Source: Chitinophaga rupis (GTDB taxonomy: Bacteria; Bacteroidota; Bacteroidia; Chitinophagales; Chitinophagaceae). Taken from it: 64,000 nt of DNA. The position numbers were made by a program, and so were the translations under genes. Numbering within the stretch: position 1 is the first letter of the stretch; the number at the start of each line of letters is the position of its first letter. Location of the stretch: NCBI RefSeq assembly GCF_900109685.1, contig NZ_FOBB01000001.1, positions 1,728,608-1,792,607 on the forward strand. Direction: 5' to 3'. Shown piece by piece: positions 42,943-51,967 of the stretch. Below the pieces are notes generated by a model. That model was not told the origin of the DNA. It worked only from the letters and a program-made list of their open reading frames with translations, and ran no database searches.

Positions 42943-44727
42943 TCAATTATACATCCCCTCGATCACCTTCCCGTACTTCTCCAAGATCACCTTCCGCTTC
43001 AGCTTCAGGGTAGGCGTCAGCTCTCCGCCATCCACCGTCCATTCATGGGGCATCAGCTCAAATTTTTTCAGCTGCTCCACATGGCTAAAGAACTGGTTAT
43101 ATTTTTCCAGCGCCTGCTGGAACAGCTCCTTCACCTCCGGGTTTTTCACCAGTGATTCATAGTTGGTAACAGGAATGCCCCGTTTCTCGCACCAGCCTTT
43201 CAGGTTGGTGAAAGAAGGTACGATCAGCGCTGAGGTGAACTTCTGATCCGCCCCTACCACCATGATCTGCTCTATGTAAGGCGATTCCTTGAACTTATTT
43301 TCAATGGGCTGCGGCGCTACGAATTTGCCGCCGGAGGTTTTGAAAAGCTCCTTTTTCCGGTCGGTGATCTTCAGGAATTTATCATTTACGATCACGCCAA
43401 TATCACCGGTATGGAACCAGCCGTCCTTGATGGCATCTGCTGTCAGGTCCGGGCGTTTGTAGTAGCCAATGGTAACATTGGGGCCTTTGCAAAGGATCTC
43501 TCCATCCTCCGCAATTTTAACGGTTATACCGCTGATAATAGGTCCTACGGTACCAAACATCCGGTCCTGCTCTTCCACGCGGTTCACACTGATCACGGGC
43601 GAGGTTTCTGTTAACCCATAACCTTCCAGCACAGGGATACGCCCTGCCGTGAACACCTTCAGCAAACGCACCTGGCAGGCCGCTGCGCCGTTCACAATAG
43701 CCTGGATATTACCGCCCAGGGCCTCCCGCCATTTTTTGAACACCAGCGCATTGGCAATGGAAAGCTGCAGGTTATACCACCAGCCCTGGTCCTTATTGAT
43801 CTCGTATTTTTTGCCTAATTCAATAGCCCAGAAGAACAGCGCACGTTTTATGCCTTTCAGCTCCAGCCCTTTGGCCATGATCTTTTCATACACCTTTTCC
43901 AGCAAACGGGGTACAGTGGTGAAAATGGTAGGCTTCACCTCCCGCAGGTTGTCGGCAATGGTATCCATACTTTCCGCATAATAAATAGGTACTCCTGCAG
44001 TCAGGTATACGTAGGTCACCATGCGTTCAAAAATATGGTTCAGGGGCAGAAAGCTGAGCGCGCGGGCGCTGCTGTGTACCGGCAGGTAAGGGTTACAGGC
44101 CGTTACATTGCTCATAATATTATGGTGCGTCAGCATTACGCCTTTGGGTGTGCCGGTGGTGCCGGAGGTATAAATGATAGTCACCAGCTCTTCCGGGTTC
44201 GTATTTTTCTTAATGGCCTCAATGGTGGCATAGTCCTCCTGTTTGGCCATGGCCGGCACCTCTGTCCAGTGACGTGCGCCGGGTAATTTGTCAAAGGAAA
44301 AGATCTCTTTCAGCGCAGGCAGCTGATCGCGGATGGCGATCACCTTTTCCAGTATTTCCTCGCTGCCGACGAACAGGATGCGTGCGCCTGCGTCATTTAA
44401 TACAAAGGCCAGCTCATGCTGGCTGATAGTAGGGTAAATAGGGGTCAATACGGCGCCCACTTGCTGGCAGGCCAGGTCCGTGATCATCCACTCCGGCCGG
44501 TTGGCAGAAATAATGGCTATTTTATCTTTGCCTTCCAGGCTGCCATCGCCGCGGCTAATGCCCAGCTGCAATAAGCCGGAGCTGAATTGCATGGTCAGAT
44601 CTGCTACTTCCCGGGTGCTGTACTTCTTCCATTGCCCATCTATTTTGCCTGCCAGCATATCCTCTTTGGGATATTTTTCCAACTGCCAGGCGAGTACGTC
44701 AAATAATCGGCTCGGTTGATCCATCAT
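42943..44727 (-). CDS. Long-chain fatty-acid-CoA ligase (AMP-binding enzyme)
   Basis: 594 residues, typical of FadD15-like synthetases. The AMP-binding P-loop is IIYTSGTTGTPKGVMLTHHN (about 185-204), followed by VLEGYGLTETSP, DGWFHTGDIG (ribose-binding Asp) and LKITDRKKELFKTSGGKFV (hinge and catalytic Lys region). It activates long-chain fatty acids to acyl-CoA at the membrane. A 2TM-domain gene lies 24 bp upstream and may be co-transcribed. Two adjacent ATG codons (44727 and 44724) could each be the start. Confidence 0.94.
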   Translation of the reverse strand: MMDQPSRLFDVLAWQLEKYPKEDMLAGKIDGQWKKYSTREVADLTMQFSSGLLQLGISRGDGSLEGKDKIAIISANRPEWMITDLACQQVGAVLTPIYPTISQHELAFVLNDAGARILFVGSEEILEKVIAIRDQLPALKEIFSFDKLPGARHWTEVPAMAKQEDYATIEAIKKNTNPEELVTIIYTSGTTGTPKGVMLTHHNIMSNVTACNPYLPVHSSARALSFLPLNHIFERMVTYVYLTAGVPIYYAESMDTIADNLREVKPTIFTTVPRLLEKVYEKIMAKGLELKGIKRALFFWAIELGKKYEINKDQGWWYNLQLSIANALVFKKWREALGGNIQAIVNGAAACQVRLLKVFTAGRIPVLEGYGLTETSPVISVNRVEEQDRMFGTVGPIISGITVKIAEDGEILCKGPNVTIGYYKRPDLTADAIKDGWFHTGDIGVIVNDKFLKITDRKKELFKTSGGKFVAPQPIENKFKESPYIEQIMVVGADQKFTSALIVPSFTNLKGWCEKRGIPVTNYESLVKNPEVKELFQQALEKYNQFFSHVEQLKKFELMPHEWTVDGGELTPTLKLKRKVILEKYGKVIEGMYN

Positions 44728-44751
44728 GCTTTAATTTGCTTTTTGCCAATT

Positions 44752-45042
44752 TCACAGGCCACGACTCTGCTGTTCGTTCTGTAATTTTTCATATTCGCGG
44801 ATAGTATTTCCATGGGGATCGTTGTGGTAGGCGCCAAAATAGTGAAAAGCCAGGCCAATACCCCAACCGAAAGCCGGCCATATTGGCCAGGGAGTACCGC
44901 CCTGGTTGCCGCCGGTTGTGATCAGCCACAGCGCCCACAAACCTGCATTCACTACCAGGTAGGTGATCAGGTGCGACTTAAACGCAGTCCGGGCCTTGGC
45001 AATGCGCCAGAGCCGTTCATCCCGTTGTTGTGTATTTTCCAT
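44752..45042 (-). CDS. 2TM domain-containing small membrane protein
   Basis: 96 residues from MENTQQRDERLW; a start ten codons earlier is possible. Two membrane helices flank a Gly/Pro turn (HLITYLVVNAGLWALWLITT and AFGWGIGLAFHYFGAY). The helix-His pattern matches the Pfam 2TM domain, which in Bacteroidota also occurs fused to histidine kinases. Function unknown. Confidence 0.85.
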   Translation of the reverse strand: MENTQQRDERLWRIAKARTAFKSHLITYLVVNAGLWALWLITTGGNQGGTPWPIWPAFGWGIGLAFHYFGAYHNDPHGNTIREYEKLQNEQQSRGL

Positions 45043-45114
45043 GAGAACAGGTTTTAGTGATAATAGAGGCAATTAAATTTAAATAATTTTATTTGAATTT
45101 GACTGCCTATTCTA

Positions 45115-45768
45115 CTACCGCTCCGCCTTAATGGAGAACTGGATGTTGACCAGGGAATTGATCAGTTTATCCTGCACAGATTTATCTGCGCGGTAGGTCA
45201 TGCCCCATAACGTGCGGTCCAGGTTAAAGTTGGCCGTAGCAGTAACCTCATTCTTCTGCAGTACTATTTTGGCAGGGAAGGAAATATTCTTACTGATCTG
45301 TTTAATGGTCAGGTTGCCCTGTATGGTATGCGTGGCATCTTTTAGCAGCACTTCATTACCGTCTGATACAAAGGGCTTTACCCCGGTAATAGCAAATTCT
45401 GCTTCGGGGAACTGTGCTACATCAAAGAACATGGCGCCCTTCAGCTCACGCTCCAGCTTGTTTTTCATGGAGGTATCTGCTTTCAGGTCTACATCTTCCA
45501 GGGAAGTAACGTCAATCACAAACTTACCGCCGGTAATAGCGCTGTCCTTTACATTCAGGGTACCGCTCTTTATTTTAAAAAGGCCGGTATGCTGGCCGGT
45601 GGGTTTGGTACCTATCCATTGCACATAGCTTTCGCTGGTGTTTAATTGGTAAGCCACGCCTTCGCCTTCCTGCACAGACCGGGCATCGGAGATTGTTGCC
45701 TTATCCGCTTTGGGCGCCTGCTGGCAGGCCATTATCAAACATCCTATGATCAGTAAAATATATCGCAT
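45115..45768 (-). CDS. YceI family lipoprotein
   Basis: 217 residues. The lipobox ends at Cys15 (GCLIMACQQ). The YceI lipocalin-like fold is visible in SYVQWIGTKPTGQHTGLFKI, GGKFVIDVTSLEDVD, FPEAEFAITGV and NLTIKQISKNISFPAK. YceI proteins bind isoprenoid-like lipids in the periplasm. The downstream (minus-strand) gap to the 2TM gene is 72 bp. Confidence 0.93.
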   Translation of the reverse strand: MRYILLIIGCLIMACQQAPKADKATISDARSVQEGEGVAYQLNTSESYVQWIGTKPTGQHTGLFKIKSGTLNVKDSAITGGKFVIDVTSLEDVDLKADTSMKNKLERELKGAMFFDVAQFPEAEFAITGVKPFVSDGNEVLLKDATHTIQGNLTIKQISKNISFPAKIVLQKNEVTATANFNLDRTLWGMTYRADKSVQDKLINSLVNIQFSIKAER

Positions 45769-45786
45769 ACGTGTAAATATTAGTTC

Positions 45787-45895
45787 TCAGTTTGCAGCTG
45801 GCAGTTTGCAGTCATAGAATAGAGCACTACGTTGTGTTTGCAGCATGACTGCCCACTGCAAACTGCTAACTGCCAACTATTAACTGCCAACTACT
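45787..45895. repeat. Cluster of AACTGC(C/A)AACT repeats with inverted arrangement
   Basis: Units such as CAGTTTGCAG, GGCAGTTTGCAGTCAT and their complements (ATGACTGC, ACTGCAAACTGC, TAACTGCCAACTA twice) fill this spacer. The two orientations face each other and could fold into a hairpin. The cluster reaches into the last four codons of paaN (VVGS plus stop). Confidence 0.7.
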
Positions 45896-47538
45896 TCCCG
45901 GTTGCCTACCCACACAAATCTTTTCAGAATAAACTCCTGGTTGGTAAAGCTGGCATTACCCGCCGGGTTACCGCCTGTAACATGAAAATCTGAAAAAGCG
46001 GCATGCTGGTTCACCCATATAAACCCGGTAAAGTTGAAGGATACCGGTGTGAACACACTGTTCATTTCCTCTGCAATTTTTTCCTTCATCACCGCATCGT
46101 TCGTATAGGCGCCACAGGTAATAGCCCCATGTTGCTGGGCCAGCTGTTTGGCCAGCTGTATGGAATGGCTGGTATCTTTTGTTTTAATGATCAGGATCAC
46201 CGGTCCAAACAATTCCTTTTCGTAAATATCCTGGTCGGCGCTGGTTACTTCCAATACGGTAGGAGAGCATACCCGCGCATTGCTGAACTCTTCATTCACC
46301 ACCGGGCCGCCCTGCAGCAACACTTTACCACCCAGCGTATAGGCGTCCTGTGCACGGCGCAGGGTAACATCATTCTGTACTGCACCCAGGGTGCCGGCGC
46401 CCATTTTAGGATTATTTACCAAAGCGGCAATGGCATCCTTTATTTTTTGCGCTGCTTCATTAAAGCTCAGGTTACCATTGGCGGTGCTGATGCCCTGCTC
46501 AGGTATGAAAAAATTCTGCGGCGCAGTACACATCTGCCCGGAATACAGGCATACGGCAAAGGCCAGGTTCTGTGCCACTGCATCCATATCCTGCACACTG
46601 TCCAGTATTACGGAATTAACGCCTGCCTTTTCAGTAAAAACGGTTTTGTGCTTTAGTGATTCTACATAATCACCAAAAGCAGTGCCACCGGTATAATCGA
46701 TCAGGGTAATAAGCGGGTGTTCGCACAGCTCTTTGGTAATGGGCTCCTCGCTGCTGTCAGCTGCCAGCTGGCACAGGTGCGGATCAAAACCATTTTCCTG
46801 CAATACCTTTTGTATGGCGCTAATGGCAATGGCAATGGGCAGCACTGCCTTCGGGTGTGGCTTTACGATCACCGGGTTGCCCGTGATCAGATCTGCGTAT
46901 ATACCTGGCAGTGAGTTCCATACCGGGAAGGTAGAGCATCCAATTACCAGGCCAATACCTTTGGGTACTGCCTTAAAGGTTTTATGCAGCTGCAGGCTGG
47001 TTTTCCCCATAGGTTTTTCCCATACCTGCTCTGCAGGAAAACGTTGTAGTTCCTCATACCCCATGGCAATGGCTTCCAGCGCACGGTCATTGGCATGCGG
47101 GCCGGAGGCCTGGAAGCTCATCATATAGCTTTGCCCGGTAGTATGCATGGTAGCATGTGCTATTTCAAAGAAATAACCCTTGATCCTTTCCAGGGTTTCT
47201 ACCAGTATATCGGCCCGGTTGGTAGCGGAGGTATTGGCCCATTGCCGGGCTGCATTTGTGGCATTAGTCACCAGCTCACTTACGGTAAAAGCAGGATAGG
47301 TGATGCCCAGCTTTTCCAGGGTGTAAGGAGAGGTTTCTTCGCCTACGCGGCTACCGGCGCCGGTTTGCAGCAGCTGGTCAAAAGGCTGATGCAGCATTTT
47401 CTTAAAATTATCTGCGCCTTTGGCGGGGGCTTCTTCTCCATAAGCTTTGGGGTGCTCGGGGTACTGCGAGTAAAACCGCCGTTCGTGGTTGGCTTTTACC
47501 GCGTTGTCAATTGTGTTTTGGTGTTTTGTTGCAAGCAT
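45880..47538 (-). CDS. paaN: PaaN-like aldehyde dehydrogenase (phenylacetate degradation)
   Basis: 552 residues. It matches the PaaN form of the aldehyde dehydrogenase superfamily: N-terminal NHERRFYSQYPEHPKAYGEE, catalytic Cys in LYSGQMCTAPQNFF, general-base Glu in VFTEKAGVNS, and the PaaN-style end QHAAFSDFHVTGGNPAGNAS. PaaN/PaaZ-type enzymes oxidise the semialdehyde made on ring opening in phenylacetyl-CoA breakdown. No other paa genes are in the window, so the pathway link is by family only. Confidence 0.88.
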   Translation of the reverse strand: MLATKHQNTIDNAVKANHERRFYSQYPEHPKAYGEEAPAKGADNFKKMLHQPFDQLLQTGAGSRVGEETSPYTLEKLGITYPAFTVSELVTNATNAARQWANTSATNRADILVETLERIKGYFFEIAHATMHTTGQSYMMSFQASGPHANDRALEAIAMGYEELQRFPAEQVWEKPMGKTSLQLHKTFKAVPKGIGLVIGCSTFPVWNSLPGIYADLITGNPVIVKPHPKAVLPIAIAISAIQKVLQENGFDPHLCQLAADSSEEPITKELCEHPLITLIDYTGGTAFGDYVESLKHKTVFTEKAGVNSVILDSVQDMDAVAQNLAFAVCLYSGQMCTAPQNFFIPEQGISTANGNLSFNEAAQKIKDAIAALVNNPKMGAGTLGAVQNDVTLRRAQDAYTLGGKVLLQGGPVVNEEFSNARVCSPTVLEVTSADQDIYEKELFGPVILIIKTKDTSHSIQLAKQLAQQHGAITCGAYTNDAVMKEKIAEEMNSVFTPVSFNFTGFIWVNQHAAFSDFHVTGGNPAGNASFTNQEFILKRFVWVGNREVVGS

Positions 47539-47544
47539 ATATAA

Positions 47545-47800
47545 TTAATAATTAACAATGAATAATTAATAACCACGTGGAATCATCAGCACTTGCACTT
47601 CTATCTATTTAAACTTTTCAATACATCATATGAACATTCCTATACATTTGCATATCAACACATCTCGTCCATCTACACTTAACCAAATCAGTACAATAAC
47701 ATAAACACTTATCTACACCGCACCTGACCAAACTAACTATACACGCTAATGCGACAAAAACCAGCACATTAGCACATCAACACATTCACACATTAAAACA
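47545..47800. repeat. Spacer with degenerate CACATTAGCACAT-type repeats
   Basis: No gene. The part at 47763-47799 consists of overlapping CAGCACATTAGCACATCAAC-like units, the complement of the AATGTGCTAATGTGC units found near 48.9 and 50.4 kb. The part 47618-47700 is a looser version (CATTTGCATATCAACACATC). Confidence 0.6.
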
Positions 47801-48889
47801 CTACCTGCTGAGTGTGAACCGGCCATCATTATAATACTCATCGGGGCGTAATTTAAACGGATGGTTGCGCTGGTACTGCATAAACTTATCGTATTCTGTT
47901 TTATGCAGGTTGGTCCAGGCGCGATAACTGGCCTGGCTGGCTACCGGTCCAAAGATCCATTGGTTATACGCTTCAAACATACCCTCTTTCAGCAGGGTAC
48001 GCTGCATATCAAATAACGCAAACGGGTATTTGAAGCTATAAAAATTATACCAGTCCAGTATAAAACGGGTACGCAGCATAATAAGCGTTTCAGGGTCAAT
48101 GCCGTTGCTGATAACGCCGGTTTGCTTGGCCAGCAGCTGCCGGAACACATTTACAAAGTCCGTACGCTCAGCAGCTTTACCATGGCGTCCTTTTTTGCTG
48201 CTTTCCATATCTGCCGGAATGCTGTTCAGCATAGACGGATCGTTAAACAGCTTTTTATAGGATTCAATTAATATATCGCGGATCTCTGCGGTACGCGTGG
48301 TATAGCTTTCCAGGTTCACAAATATTTCCCCGTACAGGATGGCCCATACCGGGTCTTTGCTATAATAATAGGTGCGGGCCGCATTGTAATAATTGCCGGG
48401 GAAATTGGGATCTTTTTCAATGCCTTTAAGCCAGTTGTTCAAAGCCCCATCGTACATTTTGAGAGAAATAAGCAGCTGCCCGTTATCATTATACAGCTCC
48501 CCGCTTTCCGGGAATTTGCGGATCCCTTTATCATATAACCGCTGCGCGCCTTTCCAGTCCTGCCGGGATTGATAGATATTGCCGGCTATCTGGTACAGCT
48601 GTGCATCAGTATCTTTTTTATCCAGCAAAGGCTCAATGATCTTTTGCGCTTTGGGCATTTCCCCACGCAGATAATAGGCAAAGCCCAGCTGCTTGCGGAA
48701 CTGCGTGTTATCCGGTTCCAGCTGTAAGGCCTGGTTTAATACCAGTATGGCATTGGCATAGTCGCCGCTGCGTATGAAGTTATTGGCGGTGCTGAACAGC
48801 TCATTCGCATCCTGTGCCCAGGCTACCTGGGTAAATAATAACAATCCACTTATTAGTATTTTTTTCAATAAAGAAAATCGCCGGTTCAT
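47801..48889 (-). CDS. Periplasmic tetratricopeptide-repeat protein
   Basis: 362 residues, signal peptide ending near QVAWAQD (residue 26). TPR units occupy about 28-200 (SGDYANAILVLNQALQLEPD, NTQFRKQLGFAYYLRGEMPK, GAQRLYDKGIRKFPESGELY, DGALNNWLKGIEKDPNFPGN). The C-terminal half (about 210-362) has no recognised domain. Probably a scaffold in the periplasm. Confidence 0.88.
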   Translation of the reverse strand: MNRRFSLLKKILISGLLLFTQVAWAQDANELFSTANNFIRSGDYANAILVLNQALQLEPDNTQFRKQLGFAYYLRGEMPKAQKIIEPLLDKKDTDAQLYQIAGNIYQSRQDWKGAQRLYDKGIRKFPESGELYNDNGQLLISLKMYDGALNNWLKGIEKDPNFPGNYYNAARTYYYSKDPVWAILYGEIFVNLESYTTRTAEIRDILIESYKKLFNDPSMLNSIPADMESSKKGRHGKAAERTDFVNVFRQLLAKQTGVISNGIDPETLIMLRTRFILDWYNFYSFKYPFALFDMQRTLLKEGMFEAYNQWIFGPVASQASYRAWTNLHKTEYDKFMQYQRNHPFKLRPDEYYNDGRFTLSR

Positions 48890-48925
48890 GCCTGTCTTTG
48901 CTTTGTTGTAAATGTAAAGAAAATG

Positions 48926-48968
48926 TACAAATGAATGCGCTAATGTGCTGATATGCTAATGTGCTGCA
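48926..48968. repeat. AATGTGCTAATGTGC-type degenerate tandem repeat
   Basis: Units ATGCGCTAATGTGCTGATAT and GCTAATGTGCTG lie in the spacer upstream of the TPR gene, in opposite orientation to the copies at 47.7 kb. Confidence 0.65.
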
Positions 48969-48979
48969 GGGTTGGAATT

Positions 48980-49012
48980 AAAAAGGTCCCGGGGGCTATT
49001 CCGGGACCTTTT
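48980..49012 (-). terminator. Terminator after the DUF1015 gene
   Basis: AAAAGGTCCCGG and CCGGGACCTTTTT form a 12-bp stem read on the minus strand, ending in a T run. It lies 60 bp beyond the DUF1015 stop. Confidence 0.88.
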
Positions 49013-49071
49013 AAGTAAAAAACATATTAAGATACGCCTGATGATCATTACCGGGCATATGAGTATCCTGA

Positions 49072-50313
49072 TCAGATCAGCTGCGTGATCAGCCCATCCC
49101 TCAGCTTGGGCTCAAACCAGGTGGATTTGGGAGGCATTACATTGCCGCTGTCCGCAATATCAAACAGCTGCTGAATGGTAACCGGGTACAGGGCAAAGGC
49201 TACTTTCATTTCGCCGCTGTTCACCCGTTTTACCAGCTCTTCCAGTCCGCGGATGCCGCCCACGAAATCAATGCGTTTATCGGTCCGCGGGTCTTTAATA
49301 CCCAGCAGCTTATCCAGTACATTATTCTGCAGGATGGTTACATCCAATATGCCGATAGGATCGGTGGTGTAGGTGCCTTCGCGGGCTACCAGGCGGTACC
49401 ACTTGTTTTCCAGGTACATGCTGAACTCATGCAGCATGGCTGGTTTTTGCGGCAGATGGCCTACTTCCTCCACCGTGAAATCATAATCCAGGCGGGAGAG
49501 CAGGTCTGCCGCTGTAAGGCCGTTCAGGTCTTTTACCAGGCGGTTATAATCCAGGATAGCCAGCTGGCTGGCCGGGAAAATAGTGGTCAGGAAAAAGTTG
49601 GCTGCATCTTCTTCAGATTTAACCAGTCCCTTAGCGGCAAATTCCTTTTGTACCAGGGAGGCGGAAGCTGCGCGGTGGTGCCCGTCGGCAATGTAGGTAA
49701 AGGGCACTTTTTCGGCAAACAGGCTGGTGATCTGCGCTGTTACAGCGGCATCGTCCACGACCCAAATGGTATGCTGTATGCCATCATCAGCGGTGAAATC
49801 GTAAGCAGGTGCTTTGTGCTGCCAGTGCTCTATTACCACGTTCAGCTCCGGCACATCATTATAAGCCAGGAACACATTACCGGTTTGTGCACGGGTGGTT
49901 TTTATATGATTAATACGGTCCTGCTCTTTCTCCGGACGCGTAAATTCATGCTTTTTAATAATGCCGTTGTTATAATCCGCAATGGACGACGCGCATACCA
50001 GGCCTACCTGTGCACGCTCATCCATTACCAGCTTGTAGATATAATAACAGGGCTGGGCATCCTGGAACAGGGTACCTTCTTTAATGAACTTTTGCAGGTT
50101 CTCGGCCGCTTTTTCATACACAGCCTGGCTATGAATATCCGAACCGTCCGGCAGATCAATTTCAGATTTTGAAACGTGGTAATAAGAATTAGGATTGCCG
50201 GCGGCGGCCACTTTAGCTTCTGCAGAGCTAAGCACATCATAGGGCCGTGCGGCCACCTGGGCAGCCAATGCGGCTTGCGGTCTTAATCCTTTGAACGGTC
50301 TGATGATTGCCAT
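49072..50313 (-). CDS. DUF1015 family protein
   Basis: 413 residues, standard for DUF1015. The family signs are visible: IIRPFKGLRPQAALAAQVAA, RPYDVLSSAEA, FYIADGHHRAASA-like YIADGHHRAASASLVQKEF, and LDKLLGIKDPRTDKRIDFVG near the end. The ADGHHR motif with its two His recalls ParB/SbnI-like serine kinases. The family is usually next to serine biosynthesis genes, as here (serC is the next gene upstream), and a role in free-serine phosphorylation has been suggested for related proteins; I treat that as a hypothesis. Confidence 0.9.
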   Translation of the reverse strand: MAIIRPFKGLRPQAALAAQVAARPYDVLSSAEAKVAAAGNPNSYYHVSKSEIDLPDGSDIHSQAVYEKAAENLQKFIKEGTLFQDAQPCYYIYKLVMDERAQVGLVCASSIADYNNGIIKKHEFTRPEKEQDRINHIKTTRAQTGNVFLAYNDVPELNVVIEHWQHKAPAYDFTADDGIQHTIWVVDDAAVTAQITSLFAEKVPFTYIADGHHRAASASLVQKEFAAKGLVKSEEDAANFFLTTIFPASQLAILDYNRLVKDLNGLTAADLLSRLDYDFTVEEVGHLPQKPAMLHEFSMYLENKWYRLVAREGTYTTDPIGILDVTILQNNVLDKLLGIKDPRTDKRIDFVGGIRGLEELVKRVNSGEMKVAFALYPVTIQQLFDIADSGNVMPPKSTWFEPKLRDGLITQLI

Positions 50314-50348
50314 GATTATGTGATTGTTGAGGGGGCAAAAATAATAAT

Positions 50349-50525
50349 AATGTGCAAATGTGCTAATGTGCTGGTGTGCAAATGAACGGAGCTGGAGATA
50401 AATAAGGCACTAATTTGCTAATATGCTGAGGTGATTTAGATGGCCAAGCGCAAGCGCCATAACCCGGCTTTACTCATACACCGATCTCCATACAATCATT
50501 TGCACATCTGCATATCCACAAATTA
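50349..50525. repeat. Spacer with AATGTGCAAATGTGCTAATGTGC repeats
   Basis: At 50349-50385 several AATGTGC units are joined head to tail. Looser copies follow at 50411-50434 (CTAATTTGCTAATATGCTGA) and in reverse orientation at 50498-50525 (CATTTGCACATCTGCATATC). No gene is present in 50314-50624. Confidence 0.65.
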
Positions 50526-50562
50526 AAAAGTCCCGTTCGTCTGCAGACGAAACGGGACTTTA
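50525..50562 (-). terminator. Terminator of serC
   Basis: Read on the minus strand, AAAGTCCCGTTTCGTC pairs with GACGAACGGGACTTTTT around TGCA (one base mismatched in length) and ends in a T run. It lies 62 bp beyond the serC stop. Confidence 0.9.
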
Positions 50563-50624
50563 AGCATTATAGCGGTTAATCAAATAACTAGGTTATCCGC
50601 ACAATATCATTCTCACGAACATTA

Positions 50625-51695
50625 TTAAGCTTTCTTCAGGCTGAAGTACTTCATCGCTTCTACCATTACCTCTACGCTTTCGTAGGGCAGGGCATTGTAC
50701 AGCGATGCGCGGAAACCGCCAACACTGCGGTGGCCTTTGATGCCTACGATATCTTCTTTCTTACAGAATTTCAGGAATTCTTCTTCCAGCTCCGGTTTAT
50801 CCATAATAAAGCACACGTTCATGCGGCTGCGGTCTTCTTTAGCTACCGTACCACGGAACAGCGGATTATTATCAATTTCACTGTACAGCATGCCGGCTTT
50901 CTTTTCATTGAGGCGCTCCATAGCTGCTGCACCGCCCTGCTCTTTTAACCAGCGTAACGTAAGCATGGAAATATAGATCGCAAATACCGGCGGGGTATTG
51001 TACATAGATCCGTTTTCAATATGCACGCGGTAATCCAGTATGGTAGGTATTTTACGGGTTACCTTACCCAGTGCGCTTTTACGCACCGCTACCATGGTAG
51101 TACCGGCAGCGCCCATATTCTTTTGTACCCCGGCATAGATCAGCGCAAACTTGTTAAAGTCCAGCTGGCGGCTCAGGATGTCCGAGCTCATATCTGCTAC
51201 CAGCGGCAGGTCTGTTACCGGCATTTTCTGCCACTGCGTACCATAAATGGTATTGTTAGTGGTAATATGCAGGAACTTGGCCTGTGGCGGAATAATGAAT
51301 TGCTTGGGAATGTGGTTATAGTTGCTTTCACGTGAACTGGCCACGGCATCTACATATCCAAAAGATTTGGCTTCCTTCATAGCCTTGTATGACCATACAC
51401 CGGTGTCTACATATGCAGCCGTTTCTCCGTTTTCCAACAGATTCATAGGCACCTGCATAAACTGTGTGCTGGCGCCCCCGTGTAAATACAATACTTCAAA
51501 GTCATCCTCTAGTTGCATTAACTCCTTTACCAGACTGCGAGCCTCATCCAACACGTTCATGAACAGTTCTGTTCTATGACCTATCTCTAAAATTGACATG
51601 CCCGATCCTTCGAAATCAATCAACGCTTTGCTGGCTTTGTATAATACCTCGTTCGGTAATACAGAAGGCCCGGCGTTAAAGTTGTGCACCTTCAT
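50625..51695 (-). CDS. serC: Phosphoserine aminotransferase
   Basis: 356 residues from the ATG at 51695 (MKVHNFNAGPSVLP); the frame stays open 13 codons further up, but the family starts at this point. FNAGPS is the N-terminal signature, YLHGGASTQFMQVP binds the cofactor phosphate, and Lys192 in YAGVQKNMG forms the PLP Schiff base. It converts 3-phosphohydroxypyruvate and glutamate to phosphoserine. A terminator follows. DUF1015 is next on the same strand, but serA (phosphoglycerate dehydrogenase), often between them in Bacteroidota, is not here. Confidence 0.96.
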   Translation of the reverse strand: MKVHNFNAGPSVLPNEVLYKASKALIDFEGSGMSILEIGHRTELFMNVLDEARSLVKELMQLEDDFEVLYLHGGASTQFMQVPMNLLENGETAAYVDTGVWSYKAMKEAKSFGYVDAVASSRESNYNHIPKQFIIPPQAKFLHITTNNTIYGTQWQKMPVTDLPLVADMSSDILSRQLDFNKFALIYAGVQKNMGAAGTTMVAVRKSALGKVTRKIPTILDYRVHIENGSMYNTPPVFAIYISMLTLRWLKEQGGAAAMERLNEKKAGMLYSEIDNNPLFRGTVAKEDRSRMNVCFIMDKPELEEEFLKFCKKEDIVGIKGHRSVGGFRASLYNALPYESVEVMVEAMKYFSLKKA

Positions 51696-51967
51696 GTTGC
51701 GATCCTGATTAAATAAATTATTAGCTTCTTCCACTTTTATTGGTTTTTCTAAGGAACGGATAAAAAAAGTAAGGTGTTTCGTTAAGTGGTGTAGGATAAA
51801 GGTTAAAAAGATAGTACCAACAAAGATAATTTATCTTTTCTTAAAAACCGTTTTTTATTTTAAATGTCATAACATGTGAAAAGTTAAATGGAAAATAGTC
51901 GCGTGCTAATGGCTGAGAGTGAATGCCACACCGGGTTTCATGGCTTGTTATTTTGTTGTTAATACAG

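Noticed and set aside
42782..43162. Open frame on the plus strand from the tRNA into the acyl-CoA ligase
   Set aside because: It covers the tRNA-Arg gene and the antisense of the ligase end; the translation shows no domain.
47545..50525. CRISPR-like short repeats in spacers
   Set aside because: Units are 7-16 bp, degenerate, irregularly spaced and in both orientations.
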